64,000 bases of DNA from Pseudomonas sp. URMO17WK12:I2 (GCF_003253735.1 NZ_QKYW01000003.1:1-64000), one strand, 5' to 3'; positions 25,324 to 35,618 are shown, counted from the stretch's first letter. Notes: generated from the letters alone by a model not told the origin. Numbers and translations: made by a program.

Positions 25324-26397
25324 ATGCCGAATAACGACCGCTTGCTGGTGCAGATCCTGCTACTGGGGTTGCTGGGTGCCAGCCTATGGGTGCTGGCGCC
25401 ATTCTGGTCAGCGCTGTTCTGGGCTGCCGTGCTGTCCTTTGCCAGTTGGCCAGTCATGCGCTGGCTGACGCGCGTACTCAAGGGGCGGCAGTCGGTTGCC
25501 GCGGGCTTGCTGACCGGGGTGTGGATCGTGCTGGTTGCGGTGCCGCTGGTGATGCTGGGTTTCAACCTCGCCGACCATATTCGTGATGCCACGGCGATGA
25601 TCAAGGACGTTCAGGTCGATGGCTTGCCGCCACCGCCAGCCTGGCTGGCCTCGGTGCCTCTGGTTGGAGAACGCCTGGTGAGCATCTGGGAAACCCTGGA
25701 TCAGCAGGGCTCGGCGCTGTTCGCCACGGTGCAGCCTTATCTCGGTCAGGTCGGCAACTTCCTGCTGGTGCGCAGTGCCAAGATCGGCGGTGGCATTCTG
25801 GAGCTCGCGCTGAGCCTGATCCTGGTGTTCTTCTTCTATCGCGATGGTCCGCGCCTGGCGGCCTTCGTCGAAAGCCTGCTCGAGCGACTGATCGGTGAGC
25901 GTGCCCAGCACTACCTCGAGCTGGTTGCCGGTACCGTGCAGCGAGTGGTCAATGGCGTGATCGGTACCGCGGTGGCGCAGGCGCTGCTGGCGTACATCGG
26001 CTTCATGATTGCCGGCATTCCAGGCGCTTTGCTGCTGGGGTTGCTGACCTTCGCCTGCAGCCTGATCATGGTACCGCCACTGGTCTGGGGCCCGGCCGTG
26101 GGCTGGCTGATCTGGCAGGGCGAGATCGGCATGGCGATCTTCCTTGGGGTGTGGGGTTTCTTCATCATCAGCGGCGTCGACAACATCCTCAAGCCCTACC
26201 TGATCAGCCGCGGCGGCAACCTGCCGCTGGTGGTAGTGCTGCTCGGCGTGTTCGGCGGCATTCTGGCCTTTGGCTTCATGGGCCTGTTCCTGGGCCCGAC
26301 TTTGCTGGCAGTGGCCTACAGCCTGCTCAGCGACTGGGTCGCGCACAAGGCGCCAGCCGGGCTGCCGCCACGCGAAGAGCGCTCGCCGCCGTTGTGA
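25324..26397 (+). CDS. AI-2E family transporter / permease
   Basis: 357 residues with about eight membrane helices in the PF01594 pattern: paired N-terminal helices (ILLLGLLGASLWVLAPFWSALFWAAVLSF), a soluble middle, LALSLILVFFFYRDGP, and C-terminal LLTFACSLIMVPPLVWGP, GVDNILKPYLISRGGNLPL and FMGLFLGPTLLAVAYSLL. Family members include TqsA (AI-2 export) and sodium/proton antiporters; the substrate here is unknown. It starts 48 bp after the DUF4892 gene and converges on the patatin gene. Confidence 0.9.
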   Translation: MPNNDRLLVQILLLGLLGASLWVLAPFWSALFWAAVLSFASWPVMRWLTRVLKGRQSVAAGLLTGVWIVLVAVPLVMLGFNLADHIRDATAMIKDVQVDGLPPPPAWLASVPLVGERLVSIWETLDQQGSALFATVQPYLGQVGNFLLVRSAKIGGGILELALSLILVFFFYRDGPRLAAFVESLLERLIGERAQHYLELVAGTVQRVVNGVIGTAVAQALLAYIGFMIAGIPGALLLGLLTFACSLIMVPPLVWGPAVGWLIWQGEIGMAIFLGVWGFFIISGVDNILKPYLISRGGNLPLVVVLLGVFGGILAFGFMGLFLGPTLLAVAYSLLSDWVAHKAPAGLPPREERSPPL

Positions 26398-26401
26398 TGC
26401 T

Positions 26402-26424
26402 GCGGCGATCTCAACGGTCGCCGC
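26402..26424. terminator. Hairpin between convergent genes
   Basis: GCGGCGA (26402-26408) pairs with TCGCCGC (26418-26424) around a 9-base loop, in the 13-bp gap and the last codons of the patatin gene. There is no T run on either side, so intrinsic termination is uncertain. Confidence 0.3.
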
Positions 26425-27454
26425 GTTCGTACTTGTCGAGGGTATCGCGGGCTATCTGCCGGCCCAGCATGATCAGCTCTGGCGCCTTGTAGAACTCGAA
26501 AAAGCGGCACACCCGCTTTGGCACGTTGATCAGGATGTCCGGCGGATAGCCGGCGATCTTGTACTGCGAGAGCGAAGTCTGCATCACCTCGAAACTCTGG
26601 TTGATCAACTCCAGCAGCGACGCCGGCCCGGCCATGTGGGCGACCCGCGAGCCACTGGCCGATTTGGGCGCGCTGTCGCCCTGGGGCGCGGCCGCCGGTT
26701 GCTGGCCATGGGGATCCACCGGCTCCTGCAACCACAGATCGGGTTGCCGCGGCACTGCCGGTTCGGTTACTTCCAGCAGCAGCGGATCGTCCTCGCCGCC
26801 CTTGCGGCGTAGCGATGGCAGGTGCGAACCCAACGAGGTCATGATCTGATCGAAACGCCCCTTAAGGGCGGCAGGGCGTTCGATCACGGGCAACTGGTAG
26901 TGCTGCTGATGCGCCGAGTTGAGGTTGACGGCGATGATCAGGTCGCAGTGGCTGGATACCACAGGCACTATCGGCAGTGGATTGAGCAGGCCGCCGTCGA
27001 CCAGCATGCGCTTGCCCTGAATGACCGGCGTGAACAGGCTGGGAATTGCCGCCGAGGCGCGCATCGCCTGGTGCAGGCAACCTTCCTGAAACCAGATTTC
27101 CTGTTGGTTGGTGAGGTCGGTCGCTACCGCGGTGAAGGGAATGTTCAGCGACTCGATATTGATCTCGCCGACGATATCGCGGATTCGCCCAAAGACCTTT
27201 TCCCCGCGGATCGCACCCAGGCGAAAACTGACGTCCAGCAGGCGCAACACATCGAGGTAATCCAGGCTCTGGGTCCAGTCGCTGTAATCCTTGAGCTTGC
27301 CAGCCGCATAAATGCCGCCGACCACCGCGCCCATGGAGCAGCCGGCGATACAACCTATCTCGTAGCCGCGAGCTTCCAGCTCTTCTATCACCCCGATGTG
27401 GGCATAACCGCGCGCACCACCGGACCCCAGCACCAAGGCTACTTTCTTGCTCAT
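26411..27454 (-). CDS. Patatin-like phospholipase
   Basis: 347 residues. Residues about 5-205 form a patatin domain with the oxyanion loop GSGGARGYAHIG (10-21), nucleophile GCSMG (Ser about 39) and the Asp of the Ser-Asp dyad in DGGLLNPLP. The group (RssA/YchK-like) lacks a signal peptide, so it is a cytoplasmic or peripheral-membrane acyl hydrolase. The C-terminal half is a low-complexity linker (PHGQQPAAAPQGD) and a conserved tail ending KAPELIMLGRQIARDTLDKY. The ATG at 27454 has a GGAG site upstream; the longer frame to 27523 does not. Confidence 0.9.
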   Translation of the reverse strand: MSKKVALVLGSGGARGYAHIGVIEELEARGYEIGCIAGCSMGAVVGGIYAAGKLKDYSDWTQSLDYLDVLRLLDVSFRLGAIRGEKVFGRIRDIVGEINIESLNIPFTAVATDLTNQQEIWFQEGCLHQAMRASAAIPSLFTPVIQGKRMLVDGGLLNPLPIVPVVSSHCDLIIAVNLNSAHQQHYQLPVIERPAALKGRFDQIMTSLGSHLPSLRRKGGEDDPLLLEVTEPAVPRQPDLWLQEPVDPHGQQPAAAPQGDSAPKSASGSRVAHMAGPASLLELINQSFEVMQTSLSQYKIAGYPPDILINVPKRVCRFFEFYKAPELIMLGRQIARDTLDKYERGDR

Positions 27455-27593
27455 CCAACTCTCCTCGATACACAGTGCCTGCCAGAACGTATTCTGCGTT
27501 CTGCAGCACGTCGATAGTGGCACTTTTTCTCTAGCCTATCGTCTTAATCAGCACCGGTGACCTGATTACCGGCCAACCTCTGGAGTATGCGAC

Positions 27594-27866
27594 ATGAAAG
27601 CCTGGATTCTCTTACCGATTGCGCTGTTGGCGGGCTGCTCAGCGACCACGTCCTACCGTGACAGCTGCGCGTCTCAACTCGATGCCGCCTGGCAGGAACT
27701 CGACCTGGCCAAAGCCGAAGGCTTCGCCGGTACGGTCAGCTATTCCAAGGCCGCCTCGCTGATGACGGCAGCGAAAACCCAGCAGCAGTTCGAGGCTTAT
27801 CGTGGCTGTACCAACAAGTCCGAGAAAGCGCGTTTCTACATTCGTGAGTCCCGAGCAGGCCGCTGA
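27594..27866 (+). CDS. Small predicted lipoprotein
   Basis: 90 residues with a lipoprotein signal (MKAWILLPIALLAGC, lipobox LAGC, lipidated Cys15). The mature part (TTSYRDSCASQLDAAWQELDLAKAEGF) is a helical domain with two further cysteines that could form a disulfide. Residue 2 of the mature chain is Ser, so export to the outer membrane by Lol is expected. Similar small helical lipoproteins are common in Pseudomonas, with no known function. The divergent gap to the patatin gene is 139 bp. Confidence 0.8.
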   Translation: MKAWILLPIALLAGCSATTSYRDSCASQLDAAWQELDLAKAEGFAGTVSYSKAASLMTAAKTQQQFEAYRGCTNKSEKARFYIRESRAGR

Positions 27867-27913
27867 AGGCGCACTCGAGTAAGCTTGCGACAACCTGAAT
27901 GCCGGAGATCGCA

Positions 27914-28522
27914 ATGCTGCTCGATTTCGCTGACCTGACCCCGCTGGACCGTTACCGCTGGCTCGCTGCAACCGTCACACCCAGGCCTATCGCCTGGGTG
28001 TCGAGCATTTCCAGGGAAGGGGTGACCAATCTGGCCCCCTTCAGCTTCTTTCAGGTGATCAGTGATGAGCCAGCCACCCTGATGGTCAACGTCGGCACCC
28101 GTGACGACGGCGCACTCAAAGACACCCTGCGCAATGCCCAGGAAACCGGTGAGCTGGTCATTCATCTGGTTGCATTCGCGCAAGCCGAAGCCATGAATGC
28201 CAGCGCTGCGCTGCTGCCGCACAGCACCAGCGAATTCGTCCATTGTGGTATCGACTCGATAGCCAGCAGCCGCGTGGCGCCGCCACGGGTAAAAGGCGCC
28301 GCCGTGGCCTTCGAGTGCCGGGTTGCGCAGATCATGGGGTACCCGGAGGGCAAGCCCAACCATCACCTGATCTTCGCCGAAGTGCTGCTGGCGCATATCA
28401 GTGACGAGGTGCTCAACGAGAAAGGGCGTATCGACCCGCAGCGCCTCGACCTGGTCGGACGTTTGGGTGGCACGGCCTATAGCCGTACCCGTGACACCTT
28501 CGACTTGCAGCGCCCGCAGTGA
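27914..28522 (+). CDS. Flavin reductase-like FMN-binding protein
   Basis: 202 residues of the flavin reductase/DIM6-NTAB family (split-barrel FMN fold): TVTPRPIAWVSSISREGVTNLAPFSFFQVISDEPATLMVN is the characteristic N-terminal block. Such proteins reduce free flavin with NAD(P)H for partner monooxygenases or act as FMN-dependent oxidoreductases. No monooxygenase lies nearby. The ATG at 27914 with GGAG six bases upstream is preferred to 27899. The 267 bp after it, up to the chemoreceptor, hold nothing I recognise. Confidence 0.88.
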   Translation: MLLDFADLTPLDRYRWLAATVTPRPIAWVSSISREGVTNLAPFSFFQVISDEPATLMVNVGTRDDGALKDTLRNAQETGELVIHLVAFAQAEAMNASAALLPHSTSEFVHCGIDSIASSRVAPPRVKGAAVAFECRVAQIMGYPEGKPNHHLIFAEVLLAHISDEVLNEKGRIDPQRLDLVGRLGGTAYSRTRDTFDLQRPQ

Positions 28523-28789
28523 TCTACCCGTAAAGCTGGATACGCGAGCGCGGGGCGCTCTTCAAATCGGCTGTAGTGGTGCGCCCGGCGTTGCGAGCGG
28601 CTTGCCGGTCGGCGTTCTGATGACAGAGGCGTTAACCGTTGCGGCAATTCTCCGATGGTCGGCGATATCCTGAAAGCGACATCAGCTTAGCTAAAAGCAC
28701 CTGCTGGCTCTTTGCTGGCTTGTCGCCATTAGGCGGCTGCATCACTGTGGCTGCTTGGAGGGCTCCTGCCCAGCACGAGAGGGTCGGCA

Positions 28790-30748
28790 ATGGTTTCTCT
28801 TCGCGCACTGACCAGCCTGGCAACGGCGGTCAAATTGTCCCTGGGATTCGGTGTGGTACTGGTGCTCACTCTGGTAGTGGCAGCCACCGGGTTTTTCGCC
28901 CTGCGTGACGTGGGCGCCAGGTTTTCCCTGCTCGAGCGCTTCAGCGATATCAATGACCGGGTCGCGCAGATGCGCCGCACCGAACAGGCCTTCATCATCA
29001 CTGGCGATGCGGCGCATACGCAGCGCCTGCACGAACAGGCGCAAGCCATACGCGAGCAGGTGCAGCAACTGAACGATCAGGTTGCCGGTAGCGAGCGTGA
29101 GGCGTTGCAGCAGGTCGACGCAGACATTGCCGAATACGTGCAGGTCTTTGATCGTTATGTGGAGCAGAGCGACAACATGCGCCTGTCGCTGGATGCCGCG
29201 AAATGGCTGGTGGTCGGCGCCGCCAATAGCCTGGATCTGCTCAAGGACGGGCTCGCCGAAGATGGCGTCTATGCCCTCAAGGAAAGCCAGGGCAAAGAAG
29301 GTGGCGAGGCCGTCACCCAGGCCGGCCAGATCGGCAAGGTGCACGTGTTGCTTCTGCAGGCGCTGGAGCAGGCGCGGGTTCTCCTGGAGAGCAGCCGTAG
29401 CAGCGGCGAAGTGCCGAGCACGAGCATCCAGGAAGCGGTCGACGCGCAGACTCAGGCGGCTCAGCTGCGCGACGCGCTGGGTGATCCGGGGTACCGCTCG
29501 GTGCTCGCCGAGGTGGTGGGCAATATCGATTCCTTCAACCAGCGGTTGCAGGAATATACCGGGCTGCTGCAACAGCAACAGCAGGAGCACGCCCAACTGG
29601 TCGAGCGTGCTGACAAGGTGGTCGAACTGGTCAGCCAGACCTATGCCCAGCAGAAAGACGCCCTCCACACGCTGGTGCGCAGCAGCGCATTGCTGATTAT
29701 GTTCGCCGCCGCCGCGGCCTTGCTGGTTGGCCTGCTGGCGACGGTGATCATCACCCGGGTGATCGTGCGGCCGCTCAAACAGGTGACCGCCGTGGCCCAG
29801 CGCATCGCCGCCGGTGACCTGAGCGGCGAGATCGCGGTGCAGCGCAGCGATGAAATCGGCCAGCTATTGCTTGCCATGCAAGGCATGTCGCGGGACCTGC
29901 GCAGCATGGTCGGGCGCCTGCAGGGCGGCGTGGCGCAGCTTTCCAGCTCGGCGCAGGCGCTGTCGTCGGTCACCGAGCAGGCGCGTCAGGGCGTCAGTGG
30001 CCAGAAAGAGGAAACCGACCAGGTGGCCACCGCGATCACCCAGATGGCGGCGACGGTTCATGAAGTGGCGCAGAACGCCGAACAGGCTGCAGCCGCTACC
30101 GCCGAGGCCGATTCGCGGGTCGTGGCAGGCAGCCAGGTGGTGCGCGAAACCCTGCAACGAATCGAGCAACTGGTCGCGGCCATGGCAGTGACCCGGCAAG
30201 GTATCGAACAGCTCAGTGCCGACACCCGCAATATCGACGCGGTGCTGGACGTGATCAAGAGCGTGGCGCAACAGACCAACCTGCTGGCCCTCAACGCGGC
30301 GATCGAGGCGGCGCGGGCAGGCGAGCAGGGGCGTGGGTTCGCGGTGGTCGCCGACGAGGTCCGTGCGCTGGCGCGGCGTACCCAGCAGTCCACCGAGGAA
30401 ATCGAAGGGTTGCTGGGCACCTTGCGTGGGGGCGCTACCCGCTCCGTTGCCGACATGCGCCAGAGCGACGAACTGGTCGAGCAGGTGGTGCAGGATGCCC
30501 GGCATACCCAGCAGGCCTTGGCCGGTATCACCGATGCAGTTGCCGTGATCCATGGCATGAATCAGCAGATCGCCGCCGCCGCCGAGCAGCAGACCGCCGT
30601 GGCCGAGGACATCAACCGCAGCGTCACGTCGATTCGCGATCTGGGCGAGCAGTCCGCCGCTGCCATGGAAGAAAACGCCGGCTCCAGCCAGCAACTGGCG
30701 ACGCTGGGTCGTGAATTACAGGGCATGGCCGCGCATTTTCGCCTTTAG
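28790..30748 (+). CDS. Methyl-accepting chemotaxis protein, HBM-type sensor
   Basis: 652 residues: TM1 about 14-36, a long all-helical periplasmic domain of about 260 residues ([21 protein letters not shown] onward) typical of helical bimodular (HBM) sensors, TM2 about 303-327, HAMP, and a signalling domain with the conserved hairpin tip [23 protein letters not shown] and [13 protein letters not shown] receptors such as McpS bind organic acids such as TCA intermediates, which is a reasonable but untested guess here. No CheR-binding pentapeptide is present at the C-terminus (ends AAHFRL). The ATG follows GAGAGGG. Confidence 0.92.
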   Translation: MVSLRALTSLATAVKLSLGFGVVLVLTLVVAATGFFALRDVGARFSLLERFSDINDRVAQMRRTEQAFIITGDAAHTQRLHEQAQAIREQVQQLNDQVAGSEREALQQVDADIAEYVQVFDRYVEQSDNMRLSLDAAKWLVVGAANSLDLLKDGLAEDGVYALKESQGKEGGEAVTQAGQIGKVHVLLLQALEQARVLLESSRSSGEVPSTSIQEAVDAQTQAAQLRDALGDPGYRSVLAEVVGNIDSFNQRLQEYTGLLQQQQQEHAQLVERADKVVELVSQTYAQQKDALHTLVRSSALLIMFAAAAALLVGLLATVIITRVIVRPLKQVTAVAQRIAAGDLSGEIAVQRSDEIGQLLLAMQGMSRDLRSMVGRLQGGVAQLSSSAQALSSVTEQARQGVSGQKEETDQVATAITQMAATVHEVAQNAEQAAAATAEADSRVVAGSQVVRETLQRIEQLVAAMAVTRQGIEQLSADTRNIDAVLDVIKSVAQQTNLLALNAAIEAARAGEQGRGFAVVADEVRALARRTQQSTEEIEGLLGTLRGGATRSVADMRQSDELVEQVVQDARHTQQALAGITDAVAVIHGMNQQIAAAAEQQTAVAEDINRSVTSIRDLGEQSAAAMEENAGSSQQLATLGRELQGMAAHFRL

Positions 30749-30886
30749 ATTGCGCTGCGCTGCGGCTTGCGCCGTTTCGCTGCCAGGCTTGGGCCTGGTG
30801 CACAGTTTCGTCAGCAAACATTACGTAACGCTTTGCCCGCCGCGCTCCGGTCAGTAGCATCGAACCACTTGCATGAGGAGTGGACG

Positions 30887-31804
30887 ATGCACACGAAACT
30901 GGACGCCTGCCTGGATACCATCAACCAGGTGCTGCTCGGCAAGGAGGCGCAGGTGCGCCTGGCACTGACCTGTCTGCTGGCCCGCGGTCATCTGTTGATC
31001 GAGGATCTGCCCGGCATGGGCAAGACCACCCTCAGCCATGCCCTGGCCAAGGTACTGGGGCTGAGCTTCCAGCGCATCCAGTTCACCTCCGACCTGCTGC
31101 CGGGCGATATTCTCGGCACCTCGGTGTTCGACAAGGACAGCGGACAGTTCCTGTTCCACCCTGGCCCGGTGTTCGCCGAGCTGGTACTGGCGGACGAGAT
31201 CAACCGCGCCACGCCGAAAAGCCAGAGCGCGTTGCTCGAGGCCATGGAGGAGGGCCAGGTGACCATCGAGGGCGCGACTCGGCCGCTGCCGGATCCCTTC
31301 TTCGTCATCGCGACCCAGAACCCGATCAGCCAGAGTGGTACCTTCGCGCTGCCGGAGTCGCAGCTGGATCGTTTCCTGATGCGTCTGTCGCTGGGTTACC
31401 CGGCCCGGGCTGCCGAGAAAGCCCTGCTGCTGGGCGAGCCCCGCCGCTCGGTGCTGCCGACGCTGGAGGCGGTACTCAATCACGCGGAGCTGGCGAAGCT
31501 GCAGGCCGAAGTGCCCAAGGTGCGCGTCAGTGATGCCCTGGTCGACTACGTGCTGCGCCTGGTCGAAGCCACGCGCACCCAGCCACAGTTCGCCTGGGGC
31601 CTATCGCCACGCGGCAGCCTGGCGCTGCTGGCGGCAGCGCGCGCCTGGGCGCTGCTGGCCGAGCGTGATTACGTCATCCCCGAAGACGTGCAGGCCGTCC
31701 TGCCGTCAGTGGCCGGGCACCGCCTGCGTGATCAGGCAGACCCTGCCGGCCACGGCGGTGGCGCCCTGGTGCAGTGGCTGCTGCGCGAGGTGCCGGTACT
31801 TTGA
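30887..31804 (+). CDS. MoxR-family AAA+ ATPase
   Basis: 305 residues with Walker A DLPGMGKTTLSHAL (about residues 41-54), Walker B LVLADEINRATPKSQSALLEAM and sensor residues in a typical MoxR layout. MoxR proteins act as chaperones assembling cofactors or membrane complexes, usually with a DUF58 partner. Here the next gene is DUF58 and then tgpA, a conserved Pseudomonas trio. The start at 30887 has GAGGAG upstream. Confidence 0.93.
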   Translation: MHTKLDACLDTINQVLLGKEAQVRLALTCLLARGHLLIEDLPGMGKTTLSHALAKVLGLSFQRIQFTSDLLPGDILGTSVFDKDSGQFLFHPGPVFAELVLADEINRATPKSQSALLEAMEEGQVTIEGATRPLPDPFFVIATQNPISQSGTFALPESQLDRFLMRLSLGYPARAAEKALLLGEPRRSVLPTLEAVLNHAELAKLQAEVPKVRVSDALVDYVLRLVEATRTQPQFAWGLSPRGSLALLAAARAWALLAERDYVIPEDVQAVLPSVAGHRLRDQADPAGHGGGALVQWLLREVPVL

Positions 31805-32757
31805 CCGGTGCTTTCAGGCAGCACTGGAATCGCTGGTTGGCCAGGCGAATTCCGGCGGCCTCCAGCGTTCAGCTCAACCAGCGGCGGATCTTCATCCTGC
31901 CGACCCGGGTGGGTGTGGCGTTTCTCTGTGCCTTGCTGGTGATGCTGCTGGCCGCCATCAACTACCAGAACAGCCTGGCTTATGGGCTGACCTTTCTGCT
32001 CGGCTCGGTATTCGTGGTGACCATCCTGCACACCTACCGCAACCTGGCCGGGCTGGTGCTGCATGCCGGTGGCGTCGGTGCGGTGTTCGCAGGCGAGGCA
32101 GCGCGTTTGCGGGTGCGTCTGGAAAGCCGCGGCCGTGCCCACGAGGCCATCGCGCTGGGCTGGCCACCGGCCGACCTGCTGCAGCAGGATGTTGTGGCGC
32201 AGGGTTCGGTGGAGTGCGAACTGGGCGTGCAAACCCTGCGCCGCGGCTGGCTTCATCCGGGCCGTTTGCGGGTGGAAAGCCGCTTCCCCCTGGGCCTGTT
32301 GGTCGCCTGGAGCCACGTCGATCTTGACCAGGCGGTGCTGGTCTACCCACGGCCACTGGAGGGCGAGCTGCCGCTGGCGGCTGCTGGCCGTGAGGATGAC
32401 GAGCAGGCCGGGCTGGTCACTCAGGGCCAGGGCAGCGACGACTTCCAGGGCCTGCGTACCTATCAGCCGGGAGATTCGCGCAAGCGTTTGCACTGGAAGG
32501 CGTATTCACGGGGCCAGGGTTTATTGGTCAAGGATTTTGCCGCTCAGACGGGCCGTGACCTGCTGCTGGATTTCGACGTGCTCAGCGGTGATCTGGAGAG
32601 CCGCCTGTCGCTGCTCTGCCACTGGGTGCTGATGCTCTCCGAACGCCAGCAACCCTTCGCCCTGCAACTGCCGAACGAGTCACTGCCGGTGGCCATCGGC
32701 GAGCGCCACCGTGAGCAGTGCCTACGTGCGCTGGCGCTGCATGGCGGTGGTGCATGA
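31801..32757 (+). CDS. DUF58 domain-containing membrane protein
   Basis: About 318 residues. It probably starts at TTG 31801, which overlaps the moxR stop (TTGA) and has GAGGTG eight bases upstream; a GTG at 31774 inside moxR is the alternative. Two membrane helices (about residues 39-78) anchor it, and the large DUF58 domain contains the hallmark LRTYQPGDSRKRLHWKAYSR (about 218-237). MoxR-DUF58 pairs are thought to act together on a client; here TgpA is the likely third partner. It overlaps tgpA by ATGA. Confidence 0.9.
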   Translation: MTGAFRQHWNRWLARRIPAASSVQLNQRRIFILPTRVGVAFLCALLVMLLAAINYQNSLAYGLTFLLGSVFVVTILHTYRNLAGLVLHAGGVGAVFAGEAARLRVRLESRGRAHEAIALGWPPADLLQQDVVAQGSVECELGVQTLRRGWLHPGRLRVESRFPLGLLVAWSHVDLDQAVLVYPRPLEGELPLAAAGREDDEQAGLVTQGQGSDDFQGLRTYQPGDSRKRLHWKAYSRGQGLLVKDFAAQTGRDLLLDFDVLSGDLESRLSLLCHWVLMLSERQQPFALQLPNESLPVAIGERHREQCLRALALHGGGA

Positions 32758-34748
32758 GCAGCGTTGCGGGCATCCCGCGCATCAGTCTGACCTGGCTGTT
32801 GGTCGCCCAGGCGCTGGTCATTCTGCCCCATGCCTTGCACCTGCCGTTATGGGTGATCGGCCTGTGGTTGGGCTGTGCGCTGTGGCGCATCCAGATCTTC
32901 CGTATGCGCGCCGGCTACCCCAGCCTCGTCGTGCGCATCGGCCTGATCGCCCTGGCTGCGGCAGGGGTGTTTCTGTCCCGCGGCACCCTGGTCGGCCTGG
33001 ATGGCGGGGTGCTGCTGCTGGTGGCGGCGTTCACCCTCAAGTTGCTGGAGATGCGCAGCCGCCGCGATGCGCTGGTGGTGATCTTTCTCGGCTTCTTCGT
33101 GGTGGTCACGGCCTATCTGTTCGATGACAGCATGCTCGTCGCGCTGTTCAGCCTGTTGCCGGTGTGTGCCTTGCTGGCCGCGTTGATCGGCTTGCAGCAG
33201 AGCGGCACGGCAACCCGGCCCTGGCGCACGCTGCGTCTGTCGGCCAGCCTGCTGCTGCAGGCGCTGCCGCTGATGCTCCTGCTGTTCCTGTTCTTCCCGC
33301 GCCTCGGGCCACTGTGGTCGTTGCCGGTGCCCAACGAACGCGGCGCGGTCACCGGGCTGGCCGATAGCATGGCGCCCGGCGATATCGCCGAGCTGACCCG
33401 TTCCAGCGAGCTGGCCTTTCGCGCCAGTTTCGAGGGCCGGGTGCCGGCACGCAACGAGCTGTACTGGCGAGCGCTGACGCTCGATCATTTCGATGGCCGG
33501 CGCTGGTCGCAGTCGGCGGGTGAGCAGTTTTCGCCGGCGCCGCAATGGCAACCGCGCGGCGAGGCGCTGCATTACAGTGTGGTGATGCAGCCGACCACGC
33601 GGCCATGGCTGTTCGCCCTCGACGTCGCCCGCAGCGACTTGCAGGGCACGCGGCAAATGGGTGATTTCCGTCTGCAGCGCAATCGCCCGGTGGATCGAGC
33701 GCTGCTTTACGACGTCAGCTCCTGGCCTGACGCGCTACGTGAGCCGCAGCTGCCGCCCGACAGGATGCAGGCGTTGCTGCGCCTGCCCCGTGAGGGCGAT
33801 GCGCGCAGCCGCGCCTGGGCCCAGGAACTGCGCAGCCGGTATCCGCAGGATGAGCAGTTGGTCGAGGCGCTGCTCACCCATTTCAATCGCCAGCCCTACG
33901 TCTATACCCTGACGCCGACCCCCTTGGGTGACGACTCCATCGACCAGTTCCTGTTCGATACCCGCAGCGGCTTTTGCGCCCACTACGCCGGCGCCATGAC
34001 CTTCGTGCTGCGCGCGGCCGGCATCCCCAGTCGCGTGGTGGCCGGTTACCAGGGCGGCGAACTCAGTGGCAATGGCAGCTACGTGCAGGTTCGTCAGTTC
34101 GACGCCCATGCCTGGGTCGAGTACTGGCAGCCGGGCAAGGGCTGGACGAGCGTGGATCCGACCTTCCAGGTCGCCCCCGAGCGTATCGAGCAAGGGCTCG
34201 AACAAGCACTGGCAGGTGAGCAGAGTTTTCTTGCCGACTCGCCTTTTTCACCGTTGCGCTATCGCAATCTGACCTGGCTCAACGAGCTGCGTCTGGCCTG
34301 GGATGATCTCAATTACGGCTGGCAGCGCTGGGTGCTGGGCTATCAGGGCGCGCAACAGTTCGAGCTCCTGCAGCGCTGGTTCGGTCAGGTCGACGCGGGT
34401 CGGCTGGTGCTCGCCCTGGTGGGCGGCGGCGGTGTGTTACTGGGTTTGCTTGCGCTGTGGCTGTTCAAGCCCTGGCGGGGCGAGCGTGACCCCTTGCTGC
34501 GCGTCTTTCAACGCTTCGAGCGGCTGTTGGCCCAGCATGGCGTGCGGCGCGATGCTGGCGAGGGCCCGCGGGTCTTCGCACAGCGTGCCTGCGAAGCACT
34601 GCCGGCCCAGGCACCGACCATTCTTGCCTTCGTGCAGGCCTTCGAAGCGCAGCGTTACGCGGGGCAGAACATTTCCCCCCAGGCGTTGCTCCAACAGCTG
34701 AACGCGCTGCGCCGCCAATTGCCCTGGCGCTGGAGCCGATCCCCTTGA
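32754..34748 (+). CDS. tgpA: Transglutaminase-like inner-membrane protein TgpA
   Basis: 664 residues. Five or six N-terminal helices (about 10-190) are followed by a large periplasmic transglutaminase domain with the Cys in GFCAHYAGAMT, His in DAHAWVEYW and Asp in SVDPTFQ, then a C-terminal helix and cytoplasmic DUF4129-like tail. TgpA is essential in P. aeruginosa according to published work (recalled). The start overlaps the DUF58 stop (ATGA), closing the coupled moxR-DUF58-tgpA unit. Function is linked to envelope proteins; the glutamine substrate is unknown. Confidence 0.93.
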   Translation: MSSVAGIPRISLTWLLVAQALVILPHALHLPLWVIGLWLGCALWRIQIFRMRAGYPSLVVRIGLIALAAAGVFLSRGTLVGLDGGVLLLVAAFTLKLLEMRSRRDALVVIFLGFFVVVTAYLFDDSMLVALFSLLPVCALLAALIGLQQSGTATRPWRTLRLSASLLLQALPLMLLLFLFFPRLGPLWSLPVPNERGAVTGLADSMAPGDIAELTRSSELAFRASFEGRVPARNELYWRALTLDHFDGRRWSQSAGEQFSPAPQWQPRGEALHYSVVMQPTTRPWLFALDVARSDLQGTRQMGDFRLQRNRPVDRALLYDVSSWPDALREPQLPPDRMQALLRLPREGDARSRAWAQELRSRYPQDEQLVEALLTHFNRQPYVYTLTPTPLGDDSIDQFLFDTRSGFCAHYAGAMTFVLRAAGIPSRVVAGYQGGELSGNGSYVQVRQFDAHAWVEYWQPGKGWTSVDPTFQVAPERIEQGLEQALAGEQSFLADSPFSPLRYRNLTWLNELRLAWDDLNYGWQRWVLGYQGAQQFELLQRWFGQVDAGRLVLALVGGGGVLLGLLALWLFKPWRGERDPLLRVFQRFERLLAQHGVRRDAGEGPRVFAQRACEALPAQAPTILAFVQAFEAQRYAGQNISPQALLQQLNALRRQLPWRWSRSP

Positions 34749-34770
34749 ACGGTTATTCAGGAGTTCCGTG

Positions 34771-35541
34771 ATGAGTGGTTTTGTCGGTACGTTGCGCAGC
34801 GAAGTGCTGCGCCTAGAAGTTGCGCTCTATGCTTGCCGCGAGCGTCTGCAGGCGCAGACCGATGACGAGGCGCTGCATGATCTGCGGGTCTGTCTGCGCC
34901 GTTTGCGGAGCCTGCTCAAGCCGCTCAAGGGCGCTGCCGGGAGTGATCCGTTGCAGAACCGAGCAGCCGAGCTCGGGCGCCTGACGGGCCCATTGCGGGA
35001 TCTGGAAGTGCTGATCGGTACCTTGCGCGCCAGCGGTGAGCATGCCGCTGCGCAGCGACGCCTGGCGCAGCGCCGCAAGGGTGATGCACTGGTACTGAAT
35101 AGTCGCGCGTTGCCTGCCCTGTTCCGCGCCCTGGACGAGTGGCCTCGGGAACTGGCTGCCCAGCAGGCGAGTGGCGAGCTCGACGATTTGCACAAGAAGG
35201 TACGGCGCTACCTGCGCAAGCAGCTTGCCAAGCTGGTCGAGGCCCTGGGCGATGCCGAGCATGATCGCCACCGCGTGCGCCTGCTGATCAAGCGTGTGCG
35301 TTACACCGCCGAGGCTTATCCGCAGCTTTCACCGCTGTCGGCTGCGCAATTGAAGCTGCTCAAGAAAGGTCAGGCGGTGCTCGGTGATTGGCACGACCAC
35401 TTGCAGTGGCTGGCGACCGCGGAGCGCGAGCCTGATCTGCGCGGCTTCATCCCCGCCTGGCGCAACTCGATGCAGGCCGCCGAGCGCTCGGCGCAGGCCA
35501 TCCAGGCACGCCTGCTGGCAGCGCTCGAGCCCCAACAATGA
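34771..35541 (+). CDS. CHAD domain-containing protein
   Basis: 256 residues, all helical, with the conserved-histidine pattern of CHAD domains (ALHDLRVCLRRLRSLLKPL near residue 32, LDDLHKKVRRYLRKQL and a second repeat DRHRVRLLIKRVRYTAEAYP, WHDHLQWL). CHAD domains bind polyphosphate through His/Lys/Arg-rich helices, so this cytoplasmic protein may associate with polyphosphate granules. It begins 22 bp after tgpA; the ATG at 34771 follows AGGAG. There is no class IV adenylate cyclase (CYTH) domain. Confidence 0.88.
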   Translation: MSGFVGTLRSEVLRLEVALYACRERLQAQTDDEALHDLRVCLRRLRSLLKPLKGAAGSDPLQNRAAELGRLTGPLRDLEVLIGTLRASGEHAAAQRRLAQRRKGDALVLNSRALPALFRALDEWPRELAAQQASGELDDLHKKVRRYLRKQLAKLVEALGDAEHDRHRVRLLIKRVRYTAEAYPQLSPLSAAQLKLLKKGQAVLGDWHDHLQWLATAEREPDLRGFIPAWRNSMQAAERSAQAIQARLLAALEPQQ

Positions 35542-35618
35542 CCGATCTGCCGTCTGCGTCGGGCTCGCGGTAGCGCGGCTCGTCTCTTACCATCCATAGG
35601 ATGACAAGAGAGGTGACC

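Noticed and set aside
27554..27575. TGGCAC near 27560 as a sigma-54 promoter
   Set aside because: The -12 TTGC element is missing at the needed distance.
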